64,000 bases of DNA from Janthinobacterium agaricidamnosum (GCF_003667705.1 NZ_CP033019.1:4774001-4838000), one strand, 5' to 3'. Positions 10,124 to 18,942 are shown, numbered from the stretch's first letter. Numbers and translations are program-made. Notes: a model not told the origin generated them from the letters alone.

Positions 10124-10150
10124 ACAAATGCTTCCAGGAAGGCGTAAAAC

Positions 10151-10504
10151 TTATTTACGCGAACCCAGCAATTTCGACAGGCCATAGCCGGCCGCGGCCG
10201 CAATCAGCAGGGACATGGCCGGGCGCTCGCGCACATAATCGCGGCCCGTTTCGCCAGCGCGCTGGCAGGCGACGCCCAGTTGCTTGCCGCGCGCCATCAG
10301 GCGCTCCGAGGCCTTGCTGACGGTGTCGCTGACTTGCTCGATGCGGTCGCCCACCTGGTCCACGCTGTCATGCGCGCGCGTGGCGACCTTGTCGGCCAGA
10401 GGCTGTGCCTGGCTAGCCACCTTGTCGATGGTGCGGTGCAAATCCTGGCGGGTTTCCTGGGCGGTGCCGTTCATCTCGGAGCTGGTTTTTTCAATCGCGT
10501 TCAT
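10151..10504 (-). CDS. DUF883 / ElaB-YqjD-like membrane protein
   Basis: The protein has 117 residues: an amphipathic, coiled-coil-prone helix (about residues 10-80, with repeated Asp/Lys/Gln heptads) and one short C-terminal membrane segment (AMSLLIAAAAGYGLSKLLG). This is the plan of the YqjD/ElaB/YgaM family of inner-membrane proteins, some of which bind ribosomes in stationary phase. The start at 10504 has a usable ribosome site (AAAGGAAACC). An in-frame ATG at 10561, preceded by AGGAGAATC, would add 19 residues and cannot be excluded. Confidence 0.82.
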   Translation of the reverse strand: MNAIEKTSSEMNGTAQETRQDLHRTIDKVASQAQPLADKVATRAHDSVDQVGDRIEQVSDTVSKASERLMARGKQLGVACQRAGETGRDYVRERPAMSLLIAAAAGYGLSKLLGSRK

Positions 10505-10836
10505 GATGGTTTCCTTTAATAGTGAATAAATCAACCATGCTCGATGCCGTGACCGAATCATGATTCTCCTCGCTTCTGGGAAAAAGAAGCGGCTAAACGC
10601 TGCCGGGCTGAGCCATATCAAACACTGGATCAGCAGCAAGCTGTTGGCACCACCTTAACCGCGCCCGCCGCGCGCCACCGTGCGCTGCCACACCTTGAGG
10701 CACAGACTTAAATTCCTGATGGAAATAACAATCCCCGCCGGCCTGGTGGGGCGGACGGGGATCGGGGTGAAATGGTGTTATTTAGGCGTAGGTCGGGTTA
10801 GCGGAGCGTAACCCGACACATCGTTGACATCACCGC
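10505..10836. other. 332-base gap between DUF883 and DoxX genes
   Basis: No convincing gene is visible. It should contain the promoter of the DUF883 gene at its left end and the 3' end of the doxX transcript at its right. A GC-rich imperfect hairpin around 10730-10762 (ATCCCCG and CGGGGAT arms), followed on the minus strand by TTGTTATTT, may terminate doxX. The dispersed palindrome at 10788-10818 is described separately. Confidence 0.6.
10788..10818. repeat. Dispersed GTAGGTCGG palindrome, copy 1
   Basis: GTCGGGTTA and TAACCCGAC form perfect 9-base arms around an 8-base loop, preceded by GTAG. Related copies occur at 25587-25622, 25639-25673 and in the 31757-31894 block, always between genes. 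Such sequences are common intergenic repeats in proteobacteria. Confidence 0.75.
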
Positions 10837-11250
10837 TTACGCCCGCAACCGCGCATCGAGCGAATAGCGTCCCGCGCCACTGATGGCAATGGTGCCGAAG
10901 ACGATGATCAGCAGCCAGCCGAACTGCCCGTCGGCGATGCTCCAGTCCGGATGCACGAGCAGCATCGACACGCCCAGCAGGAACAGCAGGGGCAGGCAGG
11001 CCAGGCGCGTCAGCAGGCCGGCGGCGACCAGCAGCGGGCAGACGATTTCCGAGAACAGCGCGCAGTACAGGGTGACGGCGCGGCCCAGGTGCAGCGGGTC
11101 GTCGATGTGCGCCAGTTCCTCGGAAAAATGCAGCAGCTTGGGCAAGCCGTGCACGTGCAGCACCAGCAGCGCGCCCGCCACGCGCGCAAACAGCAAGCCG
11201 GCATCGGGTAAAAAGGGGCCGGCCAGCGCCGCCATCCAGTGTTTCTTCAT
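10837..11250 (-). CDS. DoxX family membrane protein
   Basis: The 137-residue protein has four hydrophobic segments and the DoxX-type pattern: LLFARVAGALLVLHVHGLPK at the first helix, ALFSEIVCPLLVAAGLLTRL in the second, and a conserved DWSIADGQFGWLLII stretch. DoxX proteins are small inner-membrane proteins linked in several bacteria to oxidative or thiosulfate metabolism; the exact reaction is unsettled. It is transcribed away from the alpha/beta hydrolase gene, 184 bases apart, so the two may share a regulatory region. Confidence 0.87.
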   Translation of the reverse strand: MKKHWMAALAGPFLPDAGLLFARVAGALLVLHVHGLPKLLHFSEELAHIDDPLHLGRAVTLYCALFSEIVCPLLVAAGLLTRLACLPLLFLLGVSMLLVHPDWSIADGQFGWLLIIVFGTIAISGAGRYSLDARLRA

Positions 11251-11434
11251 CTTCGCTCCAGTGGGAAAGGCAAGCGGCGCGGCGCGCCGCCGCCAGCCAT
11301 CATAGGCAGGCGGAAGGCCCGGCGCGACTGGTCTTTTGGCAGAGGCGCCGGCACGCGCGAAGGCCTAGACTGGCCGCTGCCATCACTGGTCCAGGCCGTA
11401 AGCGGCCCCTCCCCCATCCCCGAAGGAAAACATC

Positions 11435-12412
11435 ATGTCGAAGAAAATCGAAGCCGAAGAAGTCAATTCCCGCCGCAAGCTGCTCGTCAGCGTCGCCGGT
11501 GTCGCCGCCGGTGCGGGCCTGCTGGCCGCCGGTGGCGCCAGCGCCGCCGCCAAGCCTGCCGCTGCCGCCGCCGCGCCGGGCAAGCTCACCGTCAACAAGG
11601 TCACCGTGAAGGACGGCACCGTCATCCATTTCAAGGACTGGGGCACGGGCACGCCCGTCGTCTTCAGCCACGGCTGGCCATTGCAGGGCGACGCCTGGGA
11701 AGACCAGATGATGTTCCTGGCCAGCCACGGCTACCGCGTGATCGCGCACGACCGCCGCGGCCACGGCCTGTCCAGCCAGCCATGGCAGGGCAATGACATG
11801 GATACCTACGCCGACGACCTGGCCACCCTGCTCGACGCGCTCGACATCAAGGGCGCGACTCTGGTCGGCCATTCGACGGGCGGCGGCGAAGTGGCGCGCT
11901 ATATCGGCCGCCATGGCGAAAAGCGCGTGGCCAAGGCCGTGCTGGTGGGCGCCGTGCCGCCGCAGATGGTCAAGTCGGACACCAATCCCGGCGGCTTGCC
12001 GATGTCCGTCTTCGACGGCATCCGCGCCGGCGTGCTGGCCGACCGTTCGCAATTCTTCAAGGATCTGACGGTGCCCTTCTTCGGCGCCAACCGTCCCGGC
12101 AACAAGGTGTCGCAAGGCATGCGCGACACCTTCTGGCTGCAGGGCATGCAGTGCGGCATCAAGAACGCCTACGATTGCATCAAGCAGTTTTCCGAGACGG
12201 ATTTCACTGCCGACCTGAAGAAAATCTCCGTGCCGACCCTGGTCGTGCACGGCGGCGACGACCAGATCGTGCCGATCGACGCTTCCGGCAAGGCTGCGGC
12301 CAAGCTCATCAAGAACGCCAAACTGGTCATCTATGAAGGCGCGCCGCACGGCTTGCCGGCCACCCACAAGGACCGCCTGAACGAAGACTTGCTGGCCTTT
12401 ATCAAGTCCTGA
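11435..12412 (+). CDS. Exported alpha/beta hydrolase (chloroperoxidase/esterase-like)
   Basis: The hydrolase has 325 residues. The N-terminus ([22 protein letters not shown], here given only as a description of basic then hydrophobic residues 12-34) resembles a Tat-type signal. The core starts near residue 50. The nucleophile is Ser147 in GHSTGGG, the acid Asp275 or Asp276 in GGDDQIVP and the base His305 in GAPHGL; FSHGWP supplies the oxyanion hole. This set matches the cofactor-free haloperoxidase/esterase family. Its natural substrate is unknown. It lies upstream of a histidine kinase/regulator pair on the same strand. Confidence 0.88.
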   Translation: MSKKIEAEEVNSRRKLLVSVAGVAAGAGLLAAGGASAAAKPAAAAAAPGKLTVNKVTVKDGTVIHFKDWGTGTPVVFSHGWPLQGDAWEDQMMFLASHGYRVIAHDRRGHGLSSQPWQGNDMDTYADDLATLLDALDIKGATLVGHSTGGGEVARYIGRHGEKRVAKAVLVGAVPPQMVKSDTNPGGLPMSVFDGIRAGVLADRSQFFKDLTVPFFGANRPGNKVSQGMRDTFWLQGMQCGIKNAYDCIKQFSETDFTADLKKISVPTLVVHGGDDQIVPIDASGKAAAKLIKNAKLVIYEGAPHGLPATHKDRLNEDLLAFIKS

Positions 12413-12575
12413 CCCTCATCCGCTCCGCGCACCGTCGGCCCGCCCGGCGGTGTTTCCCGCCCCTGCCTTGCAAAAAAACCGTCCGCCTCCCCCATTCGTA
12501 TAAGTGCCCCGGCGACGATGCCATGCATACTTGTTGCAATGCGGCATACGCCGCGACAGCGACAGGAGCACGGCG

Positions 12576-13319
12576 ATGGCCAGCATGCATTATTTACCTC
12601 AGCAGCAAGACCCCGGCCTGGCACCGGCCCAGCGCATGGGCGGCATGGGCGGCATGGGCGAATTTGCCGCATCGGTCGCGCACGAGGTGCGCCAGCCGCT
12701 GGCGGCTATCGCGCTCAATGCCGATGCCGCCTTGCGCTGGCTCGACCACGATCCGCCCCGCCTCGACGAGGCGCGCGCGGCGCTGGCCCTGGTCGCCAGC
12801 GCCGGCAGCCATGCCAGCGCCGTGCTGCGCAGCGTGCATGGCCTGGCCTGCCATGCGCCGGGCAGCCATGTGCAGTTTGTCGCCGACGACGCCGTACAGG
12901 AGCTGCTGCCGCTGCTGCGCGCGCCGCTGCAACGCCACGCCATCGACCTGCAAACGCGGCTGGCGCCGGGCCGCCCGCTGCTGCATGCCGACCCGGTGCA
13001 ATTCCGGCAAGTCCTCCTGAACCTGCTGATGAACGCCATCGAAGCCCTGCAGGGCACCCGTGGCCGGCCGCGCACGGTGCTGCTGTCCTCGCGCCTCGAT
13101 GAGGGCGTGCAGCATTTCAGCATCGCCGACAATGGCGCCGGCATCGCGCCGCAGGCAGCCGGCCGCCTGTACCACGCCCTGTATTCCAGCAAGCCGGACG
13201 GCATGGGCATGGGCCTGGCCATCTGCCGCCGCATCCTCGACGCGCATGGCGGCCGCCTGTGGCATGCGCCCGGCGCGCCCCATGGCACAGTCTTCCACTT
13301 CACCCTGCCAGCACCATGA
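12576..13319 (+). CDS. Soluble histidine kinase without sensor domain
   Basis: The kinase has 247 residues counted from the ATG at 12576, which has an AGGAG site upstream; earlier in-frame codons lack one. It begins almost directly with the H-box (ASVAHEVRQPLAAIALN, His35), then has the N-box (LLNLLMNAIEAL), G1 (DNGAGI) and G2 (GMGMGLAICRRI). No membrane segment or recognisable PAS/GAF domain is present, only a short Gly/Met-rich lead (GGMGGMGEF). The stop overlaps the start of the response regulator gene (ATGA), so the two are surely a pair. The signal is unknown. Confidence 0.9.
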   Translation: MASMHYLPQQQDPGLAPAQRMGGMGGMGEFAASVAHEVRQPLAAIALNADAALRWLDHDPPRLDEARAALALVASAGSHASAVLRSVHGLACHAPGSHVQFVADDAVQELLPLLRAPLQRHAIDLQTRLAPGRPLLHADPVQFRQVLLNLLMNAIEALQGTRGRPRTVLLSSRLDEGVQHFSIADNGAGIAPQAAGRLYHALYSSKPDGMGMGLAICRRILDAHGGRLWHAPGAPHGTVFHFTLPAP

Positions 13320-13972
13320 GCACAAGCATGCACACGCCCCGCGACAACGACACCCCTATCTCGCTGCTGATCGCCGACGACCACCCGCTGATCCTGGCCG
13401 GCCTGGCCTCGCTGATCGCATCGCTGCCGGGTTTACGCCTGCTGGGCCAGGCCGGCACGGGCAGCGCCGCCGTGGCGTTGTACCGGGAGCTGCGTCCCGA
13501 CGTGGTGCTGATGGATTTGAACATGCCGGAAATGCATGGCGTCGAGGCGATCGAGCGTATCTGCGCGGACGACGCGCAAGCGAAGATCGTCATCCTCACC
13601 ACCTACCAGGGCGAAGACAGCGTGCACCGGGCCCTGCGCGCCGGCGCGCGCGGCTACCTGCTGAAGGATTCCGGCTTCCTGCAACTGACGCAATGCATCG
13701 GCCAGGTGGCCGCCGGCAGGCACTATCTGCCGCCGGAACTGGCGGCGCAGCAGGCCGGCCGCATCGAGGCGAACCGCCTGTCGAAACGCGAGCACGACAT
13801 CCTGCTGCACCTGTCTGCGGGCAAGAGCAACAAGATGATCGCGCGCAGCGCCGGCATCGAGGTGGGCACCGTCAAATTTCACGTAAATAATATTTTGACC
13901 AAGCTCAACGTATCAAGCCGCACCGAGGCGGCCACGGTGGCCGCCCGGCGCGGCTTGCTGGGCGCGTTCTAG
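13316..13972 (+). CDS. NarL/LuxR-type response regulator
   Basis: The regulator has 218 residues. The receiver domain has acidic pocket residues DD (21-22), phospho-acceptor Asp67 (VVLMDLNMP), the TTY switch and Lys in LLKDSG. The C-terminal LuxR-type helix-turn-helix (LSKREHDILLHLSAGKSNKM, then IARSAGIEVGTVKFHVNNIL) binds DNA when the receiver is phosphorylated. It is translationally coupled to the preceding kinase by a four-base overlap. A paralogous regulator starts at 15254. A perfect hairpin follows ten bases after the stop. Confidence 0.94.
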   Translation: MSTSMHTPRDNDTPISLLIADDHPLILAGLASLIASLPGLRLLGQAGTGSAAVALYRELRPDVVLMDLNMPEMHGVEAIERICADDAQAKIVILTTYQGEDSVHRALRAGARGYLLKDSGFLQLTQCIGQVAAGRHYLPPELAAQQAGRIEANRLSKREHDILLHLSAGKSNKMIARSAGIEVGTVKFHVNNILTKLNVSSRTEAATVAARRGLLGAF

Positions 13973-13982
13973 CTGCCGGGAA

Positions 13983-14013
13983 CCGGGGTCAGACCCGCCG
14001 GGTCTGACCCCGG
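13983..14013. terminator. Perfect 14-bp hairpin between convergent genes
   Basis: CCGGGGTCAGACCC (13983-13996) and GGGTCTGACCCCGG (14000-14013) pair completely around a 3-base loop. It lies between the ends of the plus-strand regulator gene and the minus-strand xapX gene and can terminate both. The GGGGTCAGACCC motif recurs, in my memory, in Massilia and Janthinobacterium genomes as a dispersed repeat. Confidence 0.7.
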
Positions 14014-14016
14014 CAT

Positions 14017-14295
14017 TTACGCTGCATCATCATCCAACTTTGCCGCGGCCTTGGCCAGCGCTGGCTTCGCTTCCACGCCGCTGATCTTCGGCACGCATTC
14101 GCTGCGCAGCCACGATACCGTCACGGCTTCGCCCGCCATCAGGCGCTTGACGCTGGGGACGATCTGTTCGCCGATCAGCATGCCCAGCAGGCCGATCAGG
14201 GCAATGGCTGGCGGCGCCGGCGAGCGTACCTGCAGGACGGCATAGATGATGCCAACCAGCAAGCCCACGGCCAGCGAAATCACATATAACTTCAT
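14017..14295 (-). CDS. XapX domain membrane protein
   Basis: The protein has 92 residues from the ATG at 14295, which is followed by MKLYVISLAVGLLVGIIYAV. Two hydrophobic segments and the stretch VRSPAPPAIALIGLLGMLIG are typical of the XapX domain (DUF1427), found near xanthosine phosphorylase in E. coli and in many small hydrolase clusters. The C-terminal half is soluble and ends in Ala/Lys/Asp-rich residues. It sits 73 bases downstream of the YcaC-type hydrolase gene on the same strand, a pairing often seen in Burkholderiales. Function unknown. Confidence 0.83.
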   Translation of the reverse strand: MKLYVISLAVGLLVGIIYAVLQVRSPAPPAIALIGLLGMLIGEQIVPSVKRLMAGEAVTVSWLRSECVPKISGVEAKPALAKAAAKLDDDAA

Positions 14296-14368
14296 GGCGC
14301 ATTCCTTTCGATGAAAAAAAACGCCGCGCGCGGTCAGGCGCGCGGCGCATGGCATGGCCGCGCGGCGT

Positions 14369-15055
14369 TTACTTGGCCGGCACCGGCGCCAGGGTGGCGT
14401 GTTCGCCATGGATGCGCTGCGGCGCCTTGTGCACCATCGTGTAGGCATAATCGACCCCCATGCCGTAGGCGCCCGAATGTTCGCGCACGATGGCCATGAC
14501 GGCGTCATAGGTCGCCTTGTGGGCCCAGTCGCGCTGCCATTCCAGCAGCACCTGCTGCCACGTCACGGGCACCACGCCGGCCTGGATCATGCGCTGCATG
14601 GCGTAGTCGTGCGCTTCCTTCGAAGTGCCGCCCGATGCATCGGCCACCATGTAGATCTCGTAATCGCCTTCGAGCATCGCGCACAGGGCGAAGCTGTTGT
14701 TGCACACTTCCGTCCACAGGCCCGAAACGACGACTTTTTTCTTGCCGTTGGCGGCCAGCGCATCGCGCACCTTCTGGTCATCCCACGAATTCATCGAGCT
14801 GCGCTCGAGGATATCCTTGCCGGGGAAGACGTCCAGCAGTTCCGGATAGGTGTGGCCGGAGAAGCTTTCCGTTTCCACCGTGGTGATGATGGTGGGGATG
14901 TTGAACACCTTGGCGGCCTTGGCCAGGCCCACGGTATTGTTTTTCAGCGCCTGGCGATCCATCGACTGCACGCCGAACGCCATTTGCGGCTGCTGGTCGA
15001 TGAAGATGATCTGGCAATTGTCGGGGGTAAGGACTTCCAGTTTCGGATTGGTCAT
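14369..15055 (-). CDS. YcaC-type isochorismatase-superfamily hydrolase
   Basis: The 228-residue cytosolic hydrolase has the Asp20/Cys118 dyad of the isochorismatase fold (FIDQQPQM and SGLWTEVCNN), with a lysine near residue 80. The cysteine position equals that of E. coli YcaC (118). YcaC relatives are octameric hydrolases of unknown substrate; amide or ester hydrolysis is likely. The start at ATG 15055 is favoured, but MDDIM at 15067 is possible. It forms a probable operon with xapX downstream. Confidence 0.86.
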   Translation of the reverse strand: MTNPKLEVLTPDNCQIIFIDQQPQMAFGVQSMDRQALKNNTVGLAKAAKVFNIPTIITTVETESFSGHTYPELLDVFPGKDILERSSMNSWDDQKVRDALAANGKKKVVVSGLWTEVCNNSFALCAMLEGDYEIYMVADASGGTSKEAHDYAMQRMIQAGVVPVTWQQVLLEWQRDWAHKATYDAVMAIVREHSGAYGMGVDYAYTMVHKAPQRIHGEHATLAPVPAK

Positions 15056-15253
15056 GATGTCATCCATGAAGAAAGGGTTGAGTGGGTACTGCCGTGCATC
15101 GTATGCCTGGCGGCGTGCCCGCACCACTATCTAAATATAGGCTCCCCCCGAGCAATCCCCCTCTGCAGGCTGGCGGGCGCTGCGGTAAAATACCTTTTGC
15201 TTACCATCTTCCGACGACTCTTGATCGATCACTCCTCTTTGCCAGGCAACGTC

Positions 15254-15886
15254 ATGCGCAGCGATACGGCAGCGATACGCGTGCTCATCGCCGACGACCA
15301 CCAGTTGCTGCTCGATGGCATCGCGGCCCTGCTGCGCGCCTTTCCCGGCGTGGCGCTGGTGGGCCAGGCCACCGATGGCCAGCAGGCGGTGCAGCAATTT
15401 GACGCGCTGCAGCCCGATGTCACGCTGATGGATTTGCAGATGCCGCGCATGAGCGGCCTCGATGCCATCGGCGCCATCCGCGCGCGCCATCCGCAGGCGC
15501 GCATCATCGTGCTGACCACCTACAAGGGCGATACGCAGGTGCTGCGCGCCATCCGCGCGGGCGCGTGCGGCTATGTGCTGAAAAGCGCGCTGCGCCACGA
15601 ATTGCTGGCGGCGATACAGAACGTGCATGCGGGGCGGCGCCACATCACGCCCGAGATCGAGGCGGAGCTGGCCCTGTATGCCTGCAGCGACGTGCTGTCG
15701 AACCGCGAACTGGACGTGCTCAAGCAGGTCGCGCAAGGCAATTCCAACCGCGAGACGGGCGCCCTGCTGCAGATCAAGGAAGAAACCGTCAAAGCGCACA
15801 TGAGCACCATCCTGGCCAAGCTGGGCGCCAGGGACCGCACCCATGCCGTCACCATCGCGCTACGGCGCGGCATCCTCGACGCCTGA
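15254..15886 (+). CDS. NarL/LuxR-type response regulator (second)
   Basis: The 210-residue regulator has receiver residues DD (14-15) and phospho-acceptor Asp60 (VTLMDLQMP), the TTY switch, Lys in VLKSAL and a LuxR-type helix-turn-helix (LSNRELDVLKQVAQGNSNRE, TGALLQIKEETVKAHMSTIL). Its 3' end overlaps the 3' end of the opposite-strand propeller kinase by 27 bases. That kinase belongs to the HisKA_3 class that partners NarL-type regulators, so it is the likely cognate sensor. It resembles the regulator at 13316 closely enough to suggest an old duplication. Confidence 0.93.
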   Translation: MRSDTAAIRVLIADDHQLLLDGIAALLRAFPGVALVGQATDGQQAVQQFDALQPDVTLMDLQMPRMSGLDAIGAIRARHPQARIIVLTTYKGDTQVLRAIRAGACGYVLKSALRHELLAAIQNVHAGRRHITPEIEAELALYACSDVLSNRELDVLKQVAQGNSNRETGALLQIKEETVKAHMSTILAKLGARDRTHAVTIALRRGILDA

Positions 15887-18800
15887 ACGGCGCCAGCGCT
15901 GCCACCAGCGTCGCAAGGGCCCGTGCGCCGCAGGCCAGGCGCGCCGCGCCGGTACCCGCAGGCGCCACTGCGTGCCGCCCCCGTCGCGCCCGTCCACGGA
16001 CAGGCGCGCACCGAGCCTGGCGGCGCGCTCGCGCATGCCGGGCATGCCCCAGTGTCCGGGAATCTGTCCGTTCGCCGCGACCACCGGCGGCAAGCCCTGG
16101 CCATCGTCGCGCACGACCAGTTCGATGCCGCCGCGCGCATAGCGCACCGCCACCTCGACCACCTGCGCACGCGCGTGCTGGAAGGCATTGCGCAGCGCTT
16201 CGCTGGCGATGCGGTAGATTTCGTGCGCGGCGCGCGCATGCAGCATGCGCGCCTCGCCCTCCTCCGCATAGCGGAACACGATGCCGTGCTGCGCCGCCAG
16301 CCGTTCGCCTTCGCGCCGCAGGATGGCGCTCCAGCGCGCGCCGCCATCGTCGCCGGCGCGCAGGTCGTGCACATGGTCGCGCCCCTCGCCCAGCATGCGG
16401 TCGGCATCGTCGAGCGCGCGCAGCATGGCGGCGCGCGCGGGATCATCCTCGGCGATGGCCATGCTGGCATTGTGAAAGTGCAGGATCATCGCCTGCGTGC
16501 CCTGCAGCAGGGTATCGTGCAGCTCGCGCGCGATGCGTTCGCGCTCGGCCTGCTGCGCCTCCATCCGCACCTGCAGGCGCGCAGCGTGCTGGCGCAGCCG
16601 CCAGCGGTAGGCGCCGTACGCGGCGGCCAGCAGCAGCGCCGCGCACAGGCTGCGGAACCACCAGGTCTGGTAAAAGGCGGGCAGCACGCGGAACGGCAGT
16701 TGCGCCACCGTGCTGTCCACGCCATCGCCATTCGCCGCGATTAGCTCGAAGCGGTAGCTGCCCGGACCCAGGCCCGTGTACTGCGCCAGGCGCCGCCCGC
16801 CCGCCTGCTGCCACTGCGTATCGTAGCCGTCGAGCCGGTAGCGGAACTGCAAACGCTCCGGCGTGCCCAGACTGGCGGCGTTGTAATGAAATTGCACGTC
16901 GCGCGTGCCGGCCGCCAGCTGCAGGCCCGCGCTTGCGGGCGGATCGACGCGCCGGCCGTCTGCCAGCAGCGCGCCGATTTCCACGCGCGGCGCCGGCAAG
17001 GCCGCAAGCGCCTGGCGCGGATCGATCCAGAACGTCGCGCTCTGGCGCGAAAACCAGATCTTGCCATCGTCCGCTTCGGCCACCGAGCGGTTGTGCAGCA
17101 TGCCGATGCTGCCGTTCAAGCCATCGACGGCGTCGTACGAGGTGGCGCGCATGGCATGGGCGGCGTCGCGCAGCGCCAGTTCCACTTGCGCGGCGGGAAT
17201 CTGCGCGGCGCCGCTGCCATGATTGAGCCACAGGCTGCCGTCGCGCGCGCGCAGCAGGCCCACCACGCCCTCGGTGGCGCTGGCCGGCTCGCTGCGCAGG
17301 GTGACGAAGCGGCCGCCGCGCCACAGCGCCACGCCACGCTGCCCGCCCGCCCACACCTGCCCGTGGTATTCGATCAGCATGGGAATCTTGCCCAGGTCCA
17401 GGCCCTGCGCGGGACCGAAGGCGTGCAGCCGCCCCTTTTCCAGCATGGCGACGCTGCCATCGGCATACGACAGCCACAGGCGCCCGGCCGCGTCGGCCAG
17501 CAGCGCCAGCGGCACTTTCGCGCCGCCATCGGGCAACAGCGGTTCGCGCCGCCAGGTCCCGTCGCGGTACTGGAACACCCCGGCGCCACTGAACACGCCC
17601 CAGATGCTGCCATCGGGCGCGAGCACGCCGGCGCGCATACGCTTGAGCGCGGCCGCGCCCAATGGATAGGCGATCGTGCGCAGCACGCGCCCATCCGCGC
17701 CGGCCAGCTGCTGCAGGCCGGCGCGGGCCGCCACCCACAGGCCGCCCGGCGCTGCCAGGATGGCGCTGACGGGCCCCAGGCGCGGCGCGCGCAGCACCGT
17801 GCCGTCGGCCCGCGCCAGCAGCAGCGGCCCCAGGACGTCGTCGCGCGACAGCCACATCGCGCCTGCCGGTCCGGTCAGCATTTCCTGGGTACGGAACACT
17901 TCGGCCACGCCGGGCGCGGCGCGCGTGCGCAGGACCACGGGCGCGGCCTGGCGGAAACGGTCCAGGCCGCCATACGTGGAAACCCAGACATTGCCTTCAT
18001 TGTCGTCGCACATGGAGCCGACGAGGACATTGCTCAAGCCATCGCGCGGCAGGAACGATTCCGTGTCGCTGCTGATGCCCAGCTGCCCCGGCGCCAGCGC
18101 GCCGGCGCTGCGCGTGCGGTGCAAGCCGTACTGGCTGTCGAACCACAAGGTGCCCGCGCGGTCGACCAGCATGCTGCCGCTGGTGCCGCTGGTATCGCGG
18201 TAAATCCACCGATGATCGAGCTGCTCGTAGCGTTCCAGCGACTCGATGATGCGGATGCCGCGCATCTCCAGCAAATAAATGCGGCCGTCCGGTCCCTGCT
18301 GCGGCGGCGCGCGCAGGTCGAGCCGGCCGATGGGCGGCGCGAAGCGCGACTGCGTCGCCTGCCATATGAACAGGCCTTTTTCACTGAACACGGCGATGTG
18401 GCCATCGCGGTCGGCAAACACGGCGGACGCCTTTTGCGCCGTGTAGCCCTGCGCCGGTCCCATCGCCTGCCAGCGCCGGCCATCGAAGCGCGAGATGCCG
18501 GACACGCCGGCCGCCCACACGGCGCCGTCGCCGCCGATGGCAAAGCCCCAGATGGCGCCCGCCTGCACGCCCTGCGGCTCGGCATAATTGCGCACCACCC
18601 CATCCTTGACGTGGCTGATGCCGCCCACTTGCCAGCCTATCCACATGCCGCCGTCGGCGGCGCGCTTGAGCGCCAGCGCCACCGTGTCGGGAAAGCTGCC
18701 CTGGCGCACACGCACGGGCTCGAAGCGCAAGCCGTCGAAACGGCGCACGCCCGCATGCGTGCCCAGCCACAGGAAACCGTCATTGCCCTGTGTCATGACG

Positions 18801-18934
18801 ATGATATCGTCGGGCGCGCCGTCACTGGCCGTCCAGCGCGTGTGCTGCAGCTGATGGATACCGCGTGCGGCATCGATGGCCAGCCCGCAAGGACTGGCCA
18901 GCATGAACATCAGCCACAGCAGGAAGACGCGCAT
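15860..18934 (-). CDS. Two-component propeller hybrid sensor kinase (HisKA_3 type)
   Basis: The sensor has 1024 residues. A signal sequence (residues 1-20) leads into a periplasmic region of many beta-propeller repeats, seen as recurring GxxWxGTxxG, GLxW and DRAGxLWF motifs up to about residue 660, then the Y_Y_Y-type domain (RFRYRLDGYDTQWQQAG), one membrane segment (RSLCAALLLAAAYGAY) and the HisKA_3 helix with phospho-acceptor His806 (ARELHDTLLQGTQ). The HATPase domain has N (ASEALRNAFQHA) and G (RDDGQGL) boxes. The stop is TAG. The likely partner is the NarL-type regulator whose end it overlaps. Ligand unknown; a carbohydrate or envelope signal would fit the family. Confidence 0.93.
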   Translation of the reverse strand: MRVFLLWLMFMLASPCGLAIDAARGIHQLQHTRWTASDGAPDDIIVMTQGNDGFLWLGTHAGVRRFDGLRFEPVRVRQGSFPDTVALALKRAADGGMWIGWQVGGISHVKDGVVRNYAEPQGVQAGAIWGFAIGGDGAVWAAGVSGISRFDGRRWQAMGPAQGYTAQKASAVFADRDGHIAVFSEKGLFIWQATQSRFAPPIGRLDLRAPPQQGPDGRIYLLEMRGIRIIESLERYEQLDHRWIYRDTSGTSGSMLVDRAGTLWFDSQYGLHRTRSAGALAPGQLGISSDTESFLPRDGLSNVLVGSMCDDNEGNVWVSTYGGLDRFRQAAPVVLRTRAAPGVAEVFRTQEMLTGPAGAMWLSRDDVLGPLLLARADGTVLRAPRLGPVSAILAAPGGLWVAARAGLQQLAGADGRVLRTIAYPLGAAALKRMRAGVLAPDGSIWGVFSGAGVFQYRDGTWRREPLLPDGGAKVPLALLADAAGRLWLSYADGSVAMLEKGRLHAFGPAQGLDLGKIPMLIEYHGQVWAGGQRGVALWRGGRFVTLRSEPASATEGVVGLLRARDGSLWLNHGSGAAQIPAAQVELALRDAAHAMRATSYDAVDGLNGSIGMLHNRSVAEADDGKIWFSRQSATFWIDPRQALAALPAPRVEIGALLADGRRVDPPASAGLQLAAGTRDVQFHYNAASLGTPERLQFRYRLDGYDTQWQQAGGRRLAQYTGLGPGSYRFELIAANGDGVDSTVAQLPFRVLPAFYQTWWFRSLCAALLLAAAYGAYRWRLRQHAARLQVRMEAQQAERERIARELHDTLLQGTQAMILHFHNASMAIAEDDPARAAMLRALDDADRMLGEGRDHVHDLRAGDDGGARWSAILRREGERLAAQHGIVFRYAEEGEARMLHARAAHEIYRIASEALRNAFQHARAQVVEVAVRYARGGIELVVRDDGQGLPPVVAANGQIPGHWGMPGMRERAARLGARLSVDGRDGGGTQWRLRVPARRAWPAAHGPLRRWWQRWRRSGVEDAAP

Positions 18935-18942
18935 GACGGCTG

